The position numbers were made by a program, and so were the translations under genes. Below, piece by piece: positions 53,789 to 63,404 of a DNA stretch of 64,000 nt; within the stretch, counting starts at the first letter, position 1; each line of letters opens with the position of its first letter. Location: positions 158,131-222,130 of the forward strand of contig JAHBWD010000005.1 of the NCBI GenBank assembly GCA_019637175.1. Direction: 5' to 3'. The stretch is from Labilithrix sp. (GTDB taxonomy: Bacteria; Myxococcota_A; Polyangia; Polyangiales; Polyangiaceae). Below the pieces are notes generated by a model. It was not told where the DNA came from. It did not search any database and saw nothing but the letters and a program-made list of their open reading frames with translations.

Positions 53789-54523
53789 TCAGCTTCCGCC
53801 GGGAACGGGGAGGCCGCGTCGCGTGAGCTCGCTCTTCGCGTACGCCTTGAACTTCGAGAGCGTCGGCTGCTGGCAGACGCCGCTGGCGTTGATCACGGTC
53901 ACCCACTTGATGAGGTGATCCTGGAACGACGAGATCTGCTTGAACCCCGTCGGGCCGTTGCGAAGATCGGTCTGGAACTGGAAGAAGCGGTACTGGAAGC
54001 CCGCGTCTTTCAGCGCGACCCACTCGGCCGGCGGATCCTGGAGGATCTTGCGGAGCCGGTAGTAGCCCTTCGACCAGCACTCGAGGTTCTCTTTGTTGAC
54101 GGCGACGGTGCCGCCGTCGAACTCGAGGATGCGCGGGCCGCTGCCGGGCGCGGAGAGCGAGCCGTAGACGTACGTGTCGCCGTCGGCCGTCGTGCCGAGC
54201 TCCCACGCGCCGAGGCCCACCATCGTCTTGCCGACCTTCACGCCCTCGGGGATCTCCGGGATGGCGGGACAGGTGGTGACGTTGATGTCGGCCGCGTCCA
54301 TGTCCTGCCCGTCGAGGCACCGATCCGCCGAGGCCGTCGGGCCCGCCGGCGTATCGCTGTTGCCGGGCGTCGTCGGCTCGCTGCCGGGATCCGTCGGGTC
54401 CGTCGACTCCGCGGGCTGGCCCTCGGCACCGGTCTCCTGCCCGGGGGCCTTCTTGATGATGATTTCCTCCGTGCAACCGACCAGAGGGACGCCGACGAAC
54501 ACTGCGATGAGGAGCTTCTTCAC
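53789..54523 (-). CDS. lipoprotein of unknown function
   Basis: 244 aa from GTG 54523 ('VKKLLIAVFVGVPLVGC'); longer in-frame starts lack a signal peptide. Lipobox 'LVGC' (Cys17). A long Pro/Ser/Thr/Gly linker (about 25-65) is followed by a domain (about 70-244) with 'FQYRFFQFQTDLRNGPTGFK' and four Cys. Not recognised. Convergent and abutting with the DsbA-like gene. Confidence 0.75.
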   Translation of the reverse strand: MKKLLIAVFVGVPLVGCTEEIIIKKAPGQETGAEGQPAESTDPTDPGSEPTTPGNSDTPAGPTASADRCLDGQDMDAADINVTTCPAIPEIPEGVKVGKTMVGLGAWELGTTADGDTYVYGSLSAPGSGPRILEFDGGTVAVNKENLECWSKGYYRLRKILQDPPAEWVALKDAGFQYRFFQFQTDLRNGPTGFKQISSFQDHLIKWVTVINASGVCQQPTLSKFKAYAKSELTRRGLPVPGGS

Positions 54524-54704
54524 TGGAATCCTGGCCTCCGCGAGGAAGAACGAGGTGCTGGGCCCTTCGACAGGGGACGTTTCCCTACATCGTGGATCGC
54601 GTTTTGTCGAGGCGGCACCCCCCACTTTTCTTCCATTCCCGCTCGCGAGCCGAAAATTCGAGGGTTTCCGCTCACCGAGGGCCGGTGCGGATAGGATGCC
54701 GCGC

Positions 54705-55391
54705 ATGGCGAGCACCAACGGCAACGGGGCGACGAAGACGGGCGAACCGCAGGCGACCGCGATCCTGCGTACCAAGGAGGCGGGGGACATCAAGAAGGCG
54801 AAGACGCTCCTCCTCAGTTGCATGGACCTTCGCGTCATCGACGAGACCGCGGTGCTCATGCACGAGCTCGGCTTGCAGAACAAGTACGACCACGTGTCGG
54901 TCGCGGGCTCGTCGCTCGGCGTCCTCACGGCGAGCTACAAGGGCGCGGGCGCGCGCTTCGAAGAGAAGCGGGGCGTCGCCGACATCCGTCACTTCGGCAA
55001 GACGTTCTGGAACCACGTCGATCTCGCGATCGCGCTGCACGAGATCGACAAGGTCGTGATCGTCGAGCACGCCGATTGCGGCGCGTACAAGCACTTCACC
55101 AAGGGCGCGACCCTGCACGCCCCGATCAAGACGCGGCAGCCGCCGGAGGAGTGCCGCCGGCCTGCGCCGAACGCGACCGTGGAGCTCGCGCAGCACCGAT
55201 GGTTCGCGAACGAGCTCAAGCGCATCATCGAGGCCACGTACGCGAACACCTACGTCGCGAAGGGCGACGCGAAGGCGGGGCTCGAGGTCGAGATCTACCT
55301 CGTGACGCCCTGGGCGCGCATCGATCGGGCTGCGAAGGTGGAAGCGGCGAAGCCGCCCAAGAAGACCGCGAAGGCGCAGCCGCGCGCCTGA
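54705..55391 (+). CDS. beta-carbonic-anhydrase-like protein
   Basis: 228 aa. ATG 54705 follows AGGA at good spacing; an in-frame ATG at 54696 is the alternative. Zinc ligands of the beta class: Cys39 in 'SCMDLRV' (C-x-D-x-R), His122 and Cys125 in 'EHADCGAY'. The N-terminal strand 'AKTLLLSCMD' and the 'VSVAGSSLGVL' region fit. Lys-rich tail. It would hydrate CO2, or be a binding paralogue; both Zn motifs are complete. Cytoplasmic (no signal). Confidence 0.88.
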   Translation: MASTNGNGATKTGEPQATAILRTKEAGDIKKAKTLLLSCMDLRVIDETAVLMHELGLQNKYDHVSVAGSSLGVLTASYKGAGARFEEKRGVADIRHFGKTFWNHVDLAIALHEIDKVVIVEHADCGAYKHFTKGATLHAPIKTRQPPEECRRPAPNATVELAQHRWFANELKRIIEATYANTYVAKGDAKAGLEVEIYLVTPWARIDRAAKVEAAKPPKKTAKAQPRA

Positions 55392-55460
55392 CACGCCGTC
55401 ACGCCCGCGCTCACCCCGTCGCCGGCTCGTTCGGCGCGCTCGTCGGATCGCGGCTGACGC

Positions 55461-56330
55461 TCAAGGCACGCGACACGCCCGACGCACGCGCTCGGCATGC
55501 GAGGACCGCGGCCGCGCAGCCAAGAAGCGCTCCGCGGCTTCCCGCGAGGCAGGCATCTGCCCGAGCGCGCAGAGCGCGAGAACGCGGTCAGCCTCTCGTT
55601 GATCCGCGAGGACGCCGTTCGGGTATCGCCTCGCGTGGGTGTCGAGGAGCTCGAGCGCGCGCACGCCGTCGCCGCTATCGATGGCGGCCTGGGCGCGCCG
55701 GAGCAGCGTCGCCTCTCCTTCCTCGTCGCCGACCGCCGAGGACGTGCTCGCGCGTGCGTCGGTCGACGTCGCGACGAGTGGTGGGCTCGTGGGTGCCGGC
55801 GGGCCTGCCGCATGTGAGGCCACGCCCCGAGGAAGACTGTGGGGCGCCGCAGGAACGATCGCCGAGGCGCCGGGCGGCGCCGCGGTTTCCGCGAGCGAAG
55901 GCGGCCGCACGTCGGCTTTGGCGTTCGCGGAACCCATCGCGGGGACGTCCTCGCGAGCTCCTCTTGCGGGGGGCGCGTGTGGCGCGTGGATCGTGTCGAG
56001 ATGGGGGCTCCGCCACGCGACGACCCCTGCGGTCAGCGCGCCGGACGCGACGACGACGGCGACGATCTTTGCCGCGAGCGCCGCGCCACCTCCGCCGACG
56101 ATCGCGCCTCCCGTCTTCGAAGCGAGGCCGGTGGCGCCTGCACCCGTGACCGCCGCTTTCGCGGTTCCCCCCGCCGCAGCGCTGGCTGCCCCGGCGACCG
56201 CGACGCCGATCTGCGCCGCGAGCCTGCCGCGGTTGCGCTCCTTGTCCGCGGAGCGCGGCATGTCGGCGTCGGCCGCCTCGTCGATGAGCGCGCGAGCTTC
56301 GGGGCTGAGCGGGCTCACTTCGTCACCCAT
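55461..56330 (-). CDS. membrane protein with C-terminal TPR, downstream of ECF sigma
   Basis: 289 aa; ATG 56330 lies inside the sigma gene (16-bp overlap). A cytoplasmic head (about 1-40), an Ala/Gly-rich hydrophobic stretch to about 105 with one or two membrane helices ('KIVAVVVASGALTAGVVAW'), a Pro/Ala linker and a helical tail with TPR pattern ('LLRRAQAAIDSGDGVRALELLDTHARRYP', split: 'AIDSGDGVRALELL'). This head-helix-linker-TPR layout is common next to myxobacterial ECF genes and is a likely anti-sigma or accessory factor; no zinc motif. Confidence 0.75.
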   Translation of the reverse strand: MGDEVSPLSPEARALIDEAADADMPRSADKERNRGRLAAQIGVAVAGAASAAAGGTAKAAVTGAGATGLASKTGGAIVGGGGAALAAKIVAVVVASGALTAGVVAWRSPHLDTIHAPHAPPARGAREDVPAMGSANAKADVRPPSLAETAAPPGASAIVPAAPHSLPRGVASHAAGPPAPTSPPLVATSTDARASTSSAVGDEEGEATLLRRAQAAIDSGDGVRALELLDTHARRYPNGVLADQREADRVLALCALGQMPASREAAERFLAARPRSSHAERVRRACRVP

Positions 56331-56929
56331 GGATCGCGCGCGACGTGGCGACTGACGGCCCCCTCGAACTGAGCGCGCGCCAGACGTAGGCGGGAGTACA
56401 CGGTGTTGAGCTTCACGGCGAGCACCTCGGCGACCTCGGGGACGGAGAGCTGTTCGAGCTCGACGAGGACGAATACCTCGCGCTTCTCGTCGTCGAGCTC
56501 TTCGAGGATGATGCGCAACACCTGGGCCGCTTCCGCCTTCTGCGCCGAGCGCTCGGGGCCGTCCACGCCGTCTGGAAGCGCGTCGGGGTCAGGACCGGGG
56601 GCCTGCAGGGTGTGTGGCTGCTTGCGCCGCACCGATCGTCGGTGATTGCGCACGGTATGGAGGACGATTCCGTAGATCCACGGGCGGAGCGCGCCCGTTC
56701 TCGGCTCGGCGAGCCGTCGATGAACGACGAGAAACGTCTCCTGTACGATGTCGTCCAGAGCATCATGGGCCACCCCCAGGCGCCGCGCCGTCCGCCAGAC
56801 GAACGCAAAATACTGATCGTAGACTTCGGCCGAGCTCGACGGTTCGGAAGGTTCGGGTGTATCGAGCGTCTTCATTCCCGACACCGGCGCGACGACTCCT
56901 CCTTCGAAAGGGACCACGCTGCGCTGCAT
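56315..56929 (-). CDS. ECF RNA polymerase sigma factor
   Basis: 204 aa from ATG 56929, 6 bp after the upstream gene's stop; an internal ATG at 56875 is an alternative. Region 2 'YDQYFAFVWRTARRLGVAHDALDDIVQETFLVVHRRL' (core 'LDDIVQETFLVVHRRL') and region 4 'LEQLSVPEVAEVLAVKLNTVYSRLRLAR' (core 'VPEVAEVLAVKLNTVYSRL'). Operon: TPR-like gene, sigma, membrane partner. Confidence 0.9.
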   Translation of the reverse strand: MQRSVVPFEGGVVAPVSGMKTLDTPEPSEPSSSAEVYDQYFAFVWRTARRLGVAHDALDDIVQETFLVVHRRLAEPRTGALRPWIYGIVLHTVRNHRRSVRRKQPHTLQAPGPDPDALPDGVDGPERSAQKAEAAQVLRIILEELDDEKREVFVLVELEQLSVPEVAEVLAVKLNTVYSRLRLARAQFEGAVSRHVARDPWVTK

Positions 56930-56935
56930 CAGCGC

Positions 56936-57349
56936 TCATGGTACCGTCTGATTGGGGTGCGAGAGGCCTGGATCGACGACATAGATGGCCGCGATGTCAG
57001 CCACGGCCTTCGCGAGCCAGCCCGAGTCGCCGATCTCGGCCGCGGTCTCACGAGCTTCGAGCAGGAGGGTGAGCGCTCGCTGCTCGTCGCTCGTGCGTAC
57101 GACCAGGGCAAGCTCGACCAGAACGGCGAGCGTCGCGGCTCGGTCGTCCGTCTTGCGAAGAATCGCGAGCGCCCGGGCGAACGCATCGGCTGCCCGCTCT
57201 GGATCTCCTGAGTCTTGGTAGCGCCGCCCCAGATGGCGTAGCGCGAGCGCGGTGGGTGCCTCGAGATGGTTCTCGGTCATCCTGCGGAAGAGCCGGCCCA
57301 GCCGGCGCACCGCCAGCGCGAGCGGCCTCTCGAGATGAGGTTGACGCAT
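56936..57349 (-). CDS. small TPR-like protein
   Basis: 137 aa (ATG 57349; ATG 57280 is possible). Two 23-residue near-repeats at the start, 'HLERPLALAVRRLGRLFR' and 'HLEAPTALALRHLGRRYQ', then TPR helices 'DPERAADAFARALAIL' and 'ALTLLLEARETAAEIGDSGWL'. No signal. Only 6 bp upstream of the sigma gene, so probably co-transcribed with it; role unknown. Confidence 0.6.
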   Translation of the reverse strand: MRQPHLERPLALAVRRLGRLFRRMTENHLEAPTALALRHLGRRYQDSGDPERAADAFARALAILRKTDDRAATLAVLVELALVVRTSDEQRALTLLLEARETAAEIGDSGWLAKAVADIAAIYVVDPGLSHPNQTVP

Positions 57350-57410
57350 CCTTCGGAGGGGAGTGTCCGGTCTGCGCCCTTTCCGTCACGCCTTCACCAC
57401 GCTCGTCGGC

Positions 57411-58844
57411 TCATTGTGCCAACTGGCGGCGCTTCGCACGGCGGCGCACGGGGATGCGCAGCATGAACGCGACGCCGCGGGCCGCGCCCGGGCGCCAGGT
57501 GATCTCGCCGCCGTGCGCCTCCGCGATGCGCTTCACGATCGCGAGGCCGAGCCCCGTCCCGCTCGCGCGCGTGGTGAAGAACGGCGTGAACATCTTCTCG
57601 GCGACGTCGTTCGGGATCCCGGCGCCGTCGTCGCACACGTCGAACGCGATCCACGACGCCGGCTGCCCCTCGCCGAGCGCTCGAACGCGAACGCGGCCCG
57701 TGCGTCCCGCCGCCTGGAGCGCGTTCGTGATGAGGTTGATGAGCGCCTGGCGGAGGAGCTGCTCGTCGCCCGCGAAGTCCGGCAGATCGCGGTCGGTCTG
57801 GACCTCGACGAGGTCGCCGCCGCCGAAGCCGGCGAGCGCCGCCTCGACCGCGCCTTCGACGAGCTGCGCCGGCGCGATCGCGTCGACGGAGAGGTCGCGC
57901 GGTCGCGCGAACTCGAGGAGCTCGCCGACGATGCGTTTCAGGCGCTCGGCCTCCTCGTTCACGATGTCGAGCAGCGTCGACGCCTCCGACGAGAGCGGCT
58001 GCTTGCGGAGCGTCGACACCGCGCTGAAGATGACCGTCACCGGGTTGCGAACCTCGTGCGCGACGATCGCCGAGAGCTCGCCGAGCGCTGCGAGCCGCTC
58101 GCGCCGCACGAGCTCGGTCTGGGCCGCGCGGAGCTCGGTCGACGAGCGATCGAGGGCGCGCGCGTCGGAGACGAAGCGCGTGATGAGCGTCGTTCCCACG
58201 GCGATCACGACGACGAACTGACCGACGTCGAGGGCGTAGGGCGTGTCGATCTTTCCCGAGGCCGCGAGCGCGTCGTTCACGCCCGCGACGATCTGCACCG
58301 AGACGCCGAGGAAGTCGGCCAGCGCGCCCTTCTTGCCACGCCGCCACGCGAGGAAGACGCGCGCGTCGAGGATGCAAATCGACACGAGGAGGAACGCGTA
58401 CGTCATCTGCCCGAACACGGTCGGCCGCGTCGTCGCGTACGACACACCGAGCCATGGCACCGTGCGCACGAAGACCTCCGACGTGCGGCAGAGGCCGGGA
58501 ACGAGCCAGGCGACGGCGACGACGACGATCGCCACGACGACGGCCCGCTCCCAGCGCGCGAGCGCCCGCCCGTGGGTCCGTGCAAAGTACATGAACCACG
58601 ACGCCGAGAGCAGGCTCGCCGACGCGCCGCCGAGGCGTCCGAAGAACGCGCGCGCCTCGGGCGCGAGGTCGAGCGTGCTCGTGACCGCGCACACCCCGTA
58701 GGCCGACGCGCAGAGCGCCGCGACGCCGAACCAGCGGAGCGCGCGCCACCCGGGCCCGGACGACACGGCGATCGTCGCGACGCCGACGAACATCGCGAGC
58801 ACGGTCACGACGCAGGAGGTGACGGCGGGGATCGTCAAGACCAC
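57411..58844 (-). CDS. membrane sensor histidine kinase
   Basis: 477 aa from GTG 58844, which has GGGAGG at the right distance. Seven predicted membrane helices (about 1-215) resembling the 7TM sensor kinases, then HisKA with His263 in 'IVAHEVRNPV', HATPase N box 'NLITNALQA', G1 'DDGAGIP', G2 'GTGLGLAIVKRI'. Receiver partner not adjacent. Upstream on the same strand of the TPR/sigma operon (61 bp). Confidence 0.93.
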   Translation of the reverse strand: MVLTIPAVTSCVVTVLAMFVGVATIAVSSGPGWRALRWFGVAALCASAYGVCAVTSTLDLAPEARAFFGRLGGASASLLSASWFMYFARTHGRALARWERAVVVAIVVVAVAWLVPGLCRTSEVFVRTVPWLGVSYATTRPTVFGQMTYAFLLVSICILDARVFLAWRRGKKGALADFLGVSVQIVAGVNDALAASGKIDTPYALDVGQFVVVIAVGTTLITRFVSDARALDRSSTELRAAQTELVRRERLAALGELSAIVAHEVRNPVTVIFSAVSTLRKQPLSSEASTLLDIVNEEAERLKRIVGELLEFARPRDLSVDAIAPAQLVEGAVEAALAGFGGGDLVEVQTDRDLPDFAGDEQLLRQALINLITNALQAAGRTGRVRVRALGEGQPASWIAFDVCDDGAGIPNDVAEKMFTPFFTTRASGTGLGLAIVKRIAEAHGGEITWRPGAARGVAFMLRIPVRRRAKRRQLAQ

Positions 58845-58952
58845 GGGCACCTCCCACGAGGCGGAGATCGCACTCTGCTCCTCTCGAGCCGCGCTGGCTA
58901 CAGCGCCGGCGCTCGTGCGTGGCTTCGGCTGGGTCGCGCGATGCTCAGCGCG

Positions 58953-59690
58953 TCAGCTGCCGCCGTCCTTCGCTGCGGGGCCGCACAGCTTCGCGACGAC
59001 CGTCCCCATACCGGCGCCGAAGCACTCCTGGATGTAGTCGTTGACGTTCGTGCCGCACGCACCGAAGAGCGCCTTGCTCGCCGTCCCGCACGGGCCGGCG
59101 GCTTGCTGCGCGTCTTTGTTGCACTGGGTGCGTTCGTCGCCGCTGCACGCCGCGCACACGTGGTTGATGCACGTGTTCCACTGTTGATAGGCCCTGCCGC
59201 AGTCGTCCTCTCCGCTGACGACGCTGACGCAGCCTCCCGCGTTGAGGCTGGCGCTCGTTCCGTCGCTGACGATCGCCGCCCAGCTCGCGTCGTCGGACTT
59301 GCCGAAGATGCACGCGCTGCAGCTCTTGCTCTGCTTCGTCATCGCCGACGTCAGCTCTTCGACGCTCGCTTGCGGGTGGTCGCGCAGGTAGTCGTCGAAG
59401 GTCGCGATGTCGGCGGTCGTGCACGAGCCCGCCTTCACCGCGGGCGGACGGTACGCGACCTTCGTGGCGTCGAACGGCTTCGCGTCCATGCAGGTCTTGG
59501 GCTCGGCGTCGTCGTGCTCGCCGGCGTCGGGCGCCGAAGTCTTCGGCGGCGCGGTCGCGCCTCCGTCTGCGGGCTCGGTGGCGGCGACGCCGGTCTCCGA
59601 TGCGCCGTCGTTGGAACATGCGCTGACGGCGAGGGCAGCGAGCCCAACCAGGCTCGCCAAGCACGATGAGGCAATGAAGAATTTCGTCAT
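58953..59690 (-). CDS. Cys-rich lipoprotein
   Basis: 245 aa from ATG 59690; lipobox 'AVSACS' (Cys25). After an acidic/Pro linker the domain carries 12 Cys in pairs ('CSACIFG', 'CINHVCAACSG', 'ECFGAG'), typical of disulfide-rich myxobacterial surface proteins. No catalytic motif. Located between the 7TM kinase and the nitronate monooxygenase gene. Confidence 0.78.
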   Translation of the reverse strand: MTKFFIASSCLASLVGLAALAVSACSNDGASETGVAATEPADGGATAPPKTSAPDAGEHDDAEPKTCMDAKPFDATKVAYRPPAVKAGSCTTADIATFDDYLRDHPQASVEELTSAMTKQSKSCSACIFGKSDDASWAAIVSDGTSASLNAGGCVSVVSGEDDCGRAYQQWNTCINHVCAACSGDERTQCNKDAQQAAGPCGTASKALFGACGTNVNDYIQECFGAGMGTVVAKLCGPAAKDGGS

Positions 59691-59914
59691 GGGTCTCCGG
59701 GCCGCGCTCGGGCAATGCATGGGCCAGTCGAGCGACCTCGCGCGCGCCGCGCGATCCACGGCTGAGCGTGCGGAAATTCACGTGAAGTGCGCGCGGTGCG
59801 TTATCGCGAGCGTGCGCCGTGGAGCGCAGCCGTGCGCTCGCGTCACGCGCGAGCTCGCCCGACCTCGACGCGTGTTCACTTGTGGCGGTCGGAAGACGGC
59901 AGCATGGGTGGTTC

Positions 59915-60994
59915 GTGGCAAAGCTCCGAGCTCCCCTTGCGCGTGCGGCGACCTTCTGCGAGCGGTTCGGGCTGCGCGCGCCGATCCTCTTGGCCCCGAT
60001 GGCGGGCGCCTGCCCGGTCTCGCTCTCTCTGGCCGTCACGAGCGCCGGGGGCGCGGGCGCTTGCGGCGCGCTGCTCTTCCGCGCTGATGCGATCGGCGCG
60101 TGGGCGGAGGAGTTTCGAGCGGGCGGCGGCGGGCCCTTCCAGATCAACCTTTGGACCCCCGATCCTGCGCCGAGCCGCGATGCGGTACACGAAGCAAGCG
60201 TGCGCGATGTCCTCGCGCGCTTCGGACCGCGCGTGGCGCCCGAAGCGGGAGACGCGGTCCCCGTCGACTTCGCCGAGCAGTGTGAAGCCCTCCTCGCCGC
60301 GGCGCCGACCGTGGCCTCTTCCGTGATGGGGCTCTTTCCTCCTGCCTTCGTCGCGCGGCTCCAAGCCGCGGGGATCGCGTGGTTCGCGACGGTGACGACG
60401 GTCGCGGAGGCGCGCGCGGCCGAGGCCGCCGGTGCCGACGTGATCATCGCGCAGGGCATGGAGGCCGGTGGACATCGAGGCGCCTTCGACGCGTCGCGGG
60501 CGGAGCGGGATCTCGTCGGGCTGGCCTCGCTCGTTCCGGCCGTGGTCGACGCGGTCCGCGTTCCGGTCGTGGCCGCCGGCGGGATCGCCGACGGCCGTGG
60601 TGTGGCCGCCGCGCTGGTCCTCGGCGCGAGCGCCGTGCAGATCGGGACCGCGTTTCTCCGCTGCCCCGAGGCGAGCGTCGGTAGCGCGTGGGCGGACGCG
60701 CTCGCTTCGGCTCCTCCCGAGGGCACGATCGTGACGCGAGCGTTCAGCGGGCGCGCCGGCCGCAGCCTCGCGAACCGCTACGCGCGGGCCTTCGCCGCAC
60801 CCGACGCGCCGGCGCCCGCGCCGTATCCCGTCCAACGAGGGCTGACGTCGGCGATGCGCGCGGAAGCGACGGCGGCCGGCGACGTCGAGCGGATGCAAGC
60901 GTGGGCCGGCCAATCCGCGGCGCTCGCCCGCGCGGAGCCGGCTTCGGACTTCGTGCACCGCGTCGTCTGCGAGATGCGAGAGCTGCTCGGTTAG
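59915..60994 (+). CDS. nitronate monooxygenase (FMN)
   Basis: 359 aa from GTG 59915, giving the usual family length. FMN-binding TIM barrel: 'APILLAPMAGACP' (strand 1), 'FQINLW', 'ADVIIAQGMEAGGHRGAF' (core 'GMEAGGHRG', with catalytic His), 'VPVVAAGGIADGRG', 'QIGTAFLRCPE'. Oxidises alkyl nitronates such as propionate-3-nitronate, a detoxification role. Monocistronic. Confidence 0.92.
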   Translation: MAKLRAPLARAATFCERFGLRAPILLAPMAGACPVSLSLAVTSAGGAGACGALLFRADAIGAWAEEFRAGGGGPFQINLWTPDPAPSRDAVHEASVRDVLARFGPRVAPEAGDAVPVDFAEQCEALLAAAPTVASSVMGLFPPAFVARLQAAGIAWFATVTTVAEARAAEAAGADVIIAQGMEAGGHRGAFDASRAERDLVGLASLVPAVVDAVRVPVVAAGGIADGRGVAAALVLGASAVQIGTAFLRCPEASVGSAWADALASAPPEGTIVTRAFSGRAGRSLANRYARAFAAPDAPAPAPYPVQRGLTSAMRAEATAAGDVERMQAWAGQSAALARAEPASDFVHRVVCEMRELLG

Positions 60995-61007
60995 CCGGCG
61001 ACGAGCG

Positions 61008-61469
61008 TCAACGATCGCTCGGCGGCGGAGCGACCTCGTTCAAGAGCAGCCAGTACATGCCGAGCTGTCTCACCGCTTCGGCGAACTGGATGAAGTCGAC
61101 GGGCTTGCGGACGTAGCTGCTCGCGCCGAGATCGTAGCCGCGGATGAGATCCTGCTCCTCGACCGACGACGTGAGGATCACGACCGGGATGCGCTTCGTG
61201 CGCTCGTCGAGGCGGATCATCCGGAGCACCTCGAGGCCGTCGATCTTCGGCAGCTTGAGGTCGAGCAGGATCACCTGCGGCAGGGCCGACGCCGGGCGCT
61301 CCGCGTGAGCCCCACGCGCGAAGAGGTAGTCGAGCGCCTCGACGCCGTCGCGCGCGACCACCACGGGGTTCTTGACGTTGCTCTTCGCAAGCGCCCGGAT
61401 GGTCAGCTCTTCGTCGCGCGGATTGTCCTCGACGAGGAGGACGACTCGATCGCCGGCCGTGATGCTCAT
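61008..61469 (-). CDS. single-domain response regulator (Rcp1-like)
   Basis: 153 aa, no output domain. Acidic pair 'VEDN' at the start, phospho-acceptor Asp70 in 'ILLDLKLPKIDG', 'ILTSS', and Lys in 'YVRKPVD'. The start overlaps the kinase stop (ATGA), so it is the cognate receiver of the kinase at 61466-63319. The Rcp1-type 'LAKSNVKNPVVVARDGVEALD' loop (core 'RDGVEALD') is present. Confidence 0.95.
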   Translation of the reverse strand: MSITAGDRVVLLVEDNPRDEELTIRALAKSNVKNPVVVARDGVEALDYLFARGAHAERPASALPQVILLDLKLPKIDGLEVLRMIRLDERTKRIPVVILTSSVEEQDLIRGYDLGASSYVRKPVDFIQFAEAVRQLGMYWLLLNEVAPPPSDR

Positions 61470-63319
61470 TCGGAAGCGCTCCTTTCGCCGAGCGTGAAGT
61501 GGAAGGTCGCGCCGCTCCCCACGGCGCCCTCGGCCCAGACGCGCCCGCCGTGACGGTGCACGATGCGCTGCACGGTCGCGAGGCCGACCCCGGTGCCTTC
61601 GAAGTCGTGCCCCGTGTGGAGGCGCTGGAAGACGCCGAACAACTTGTTCACGTACTTCATGTCGAAGCCCGCGCCGTTGTCGCGCACGAAGAAGACCGAG
61701 GCTCGGTCGACGGTCGACGACCCGACCTCGATGCGCGCGTCGTCTCGCTTGGACGTGAACTTCCAGGCGTTGCCGAGGAGGTTGTCGATGACGAGCGCGA
61801 GCAAGCGCGGGTCGCCGTCGGCGACGAGCCCGTCGCGGATCTCGACGGCGACGCGGCGATCGGGCTGGTGGCGCACGAGACGCGTGTGCGCCGTGCGCGC
61901 GAGCGCGGAGAGATCGACGGACTCGCGCTGCACCTCGGCGCGCGCGACGCGCGCGAGCGCGAGGATGTCGTCGATGAGCCGCGCCATGAGCTGCGCCGAT
62001 TCGCGGACGTAGCCGAGGTGCCTCTTGCCGCCGGCGTCGAGCTTGTCGCCGTGGTCTTCGAGCAGCGCCTGACTGAAGCCGTCGATGCTGCGGAGCGGCG
62101 CGCGCAGATCGTGCGCGACCGAGTAGCTGAACGACTCGAGCTCGCGATTCGCGGTCTCGAGCGCCGCCTTCGCGCTCGCGATCTCGCGCTGCGTGCGCTT
62201 GAGCTCGGTGATGTCGCGCGCGATCTCCGACAGGCCGACGAGCTCTCCGGTGTCGTCGTGGACGGGCGAGACGCTGACGAACACGTCGATCTCCTCGCCG
62301 TCGCGCCGCTTGCGCACGGTTTCGAAGGGCGCGACGCGCTCGCCGCGGGCGACGCACGCGCCGATGTGCGCCTCGTCGGCGTGACGCCCGGTGAGCAGCA
62401 CCGAGCTCGCGCGGCCGACCATCTCGTCGGCCGCGTAGCCGAAGATGCGGCCCGCGCTCCGGTTCCAGCTCGTCACGATTCCGTCGATGGTCATGCCGAT
62501 GATCGCGTCGTCGGAGTCGTCGACGATCGCCGCGAGCCGTGCCCGCATCTCCTCGGCGGCCTTGCGATCCGTGATGTCGTGCGAAATGCCGAGCAGGTAG
62601 CGAGGCGTGCCGTCGTCGTCGAGGATCGGCACCTTCTTCGTCGCGAGCAGGCGCGGGCCGTGCGCGGTGTCGATCCGCTCTTCGGGGATCTCCACGAGGA
62701 CGCGGCCTTCGAGGACCTGGCGATCCTTGCCCTGGAAGAAGGCCGCCTGCTCCGCAGGGAAGAAGTCGTAGTCCGTCTTGCCGAGCAGCGCGTCGCGCGA
62801 GAGGCCGAGGAGCTCTTCGCCGGCGCGGTTCATGCGCACGAACGAGAGGCGCTCAGCGTCCTTCACGAACACCATGTTCGGGAGGTTCTCGATCACCGAG
62901 TCGAGGAAGACGTTGGCCTCGGCGAGCGCGGTCTCGGCGCGCCCGGTCCGCGCGAGCTCGACGAGGCGCGCGTTCTCGATGGCGAGCGCCGCCCGTTCGC
63001 CGAGCTCGCGCGCGAGCGCTTCGTCTTTCGACGTGAACGCGGGCTCCTCGCTTCGTCGGGTGAGCGTCATGCTCCCGGTGCTCTCTCCGCGAACGACGAG
63101 CGGCACGACGAGCGTGCGCGGGAGATCGCGCGGCGGCTGCGCGCCGCCGGCGTGAGAAGAGACCTCGAGGCCCGCTCCGTCTCGCGCGAGCAGACGGATC
63201 GCGCACGACGCGTTCGTCGCCCGCGCGATCTCGCGGACGATCGCCTCGAGGAGCGTCGAGCGATCGAGCAGCGCCTCGGAGAGCTCGTGGGACGCGCGTG
63301 AGAGAAGGTCGGAGCTCAA
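61466..63319 (-). CDS. GAF-PAS-PAS hybrid-input histidine kinase
   Basis: 617 aa; the only upstream start is TTG 63319, with GGGGGAA before it. GAF (about 10-130), PAS1 (about 135-255, 'LPNMVFVKDAERLSFVRMNR'), PAS2 (about 260-380), HisKA with His403 in 'SVAHDLRAPLRS', HATPase with 'DNLLGNAWKFT', 'DNGAGFDM', 'GTGVGLATV'. Cytoplasmic. Kinase core nearly identical in motifs to the orphan kinase at 38230-39450. Confidence 0.94.
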   Translation of the reverse strand: MSSDLLSRASHELSEALLDRSTLLEAIVREIARATNASCAIRLLARDGAGLEVSSHAGGAQPPRDLPRTLVVPLVVRGESTGSMTLTRRSEEPAFTSKDEALARELGERAALAIENARLVELARTGRAETALAEANVFLDSVIENLPNMVFVKDAERLSFVRMNRAGEELLGLSRDALLGKTDYDFFPAEQAAFFQGKDRQVLEGRVLVEIPEERIDTAHGPRLLATKKVPILDDDGTPRYLLGISHDITDRKAAEEMRARLAAIVDDSDDAIIGMTIDGIVTSWNRSAGRIFGYAADEMVGRASSVLLTGRHADEAHIGACVARGERVAPFETVRKRRDGEEIDVFVSVSPVHDDTGELVGLSEIARDITELKRTQREIASAKAALETANRELESFSYSVAHDLRAPLRSIDGFSQALLEDHGDKLDAGGKRHLGYVRESAQLMARLIDDILALARVARAEVQRESVDLSALARTAHTRLVRHQPDRRVAVEIRDGLVADGDPRLLALVIDNLLGNAWKFTSKRDDARIEVGSSTVDRASVFFVRDNGAGFDMKYVNKLFGVFQRLHTGHDFEGTGVGLATVQRIVHRHGGRVWAEGAVGSGATFHFTLGERSASE

Positions 63320-63404
63320 AGGATTCCCCCCTCGTCGCCGGCCGCCCCTACGACGCTTGCGGCATCCGACCCGGAGAGCGACACCATACCACGCCGCGTC
63401 GCGT

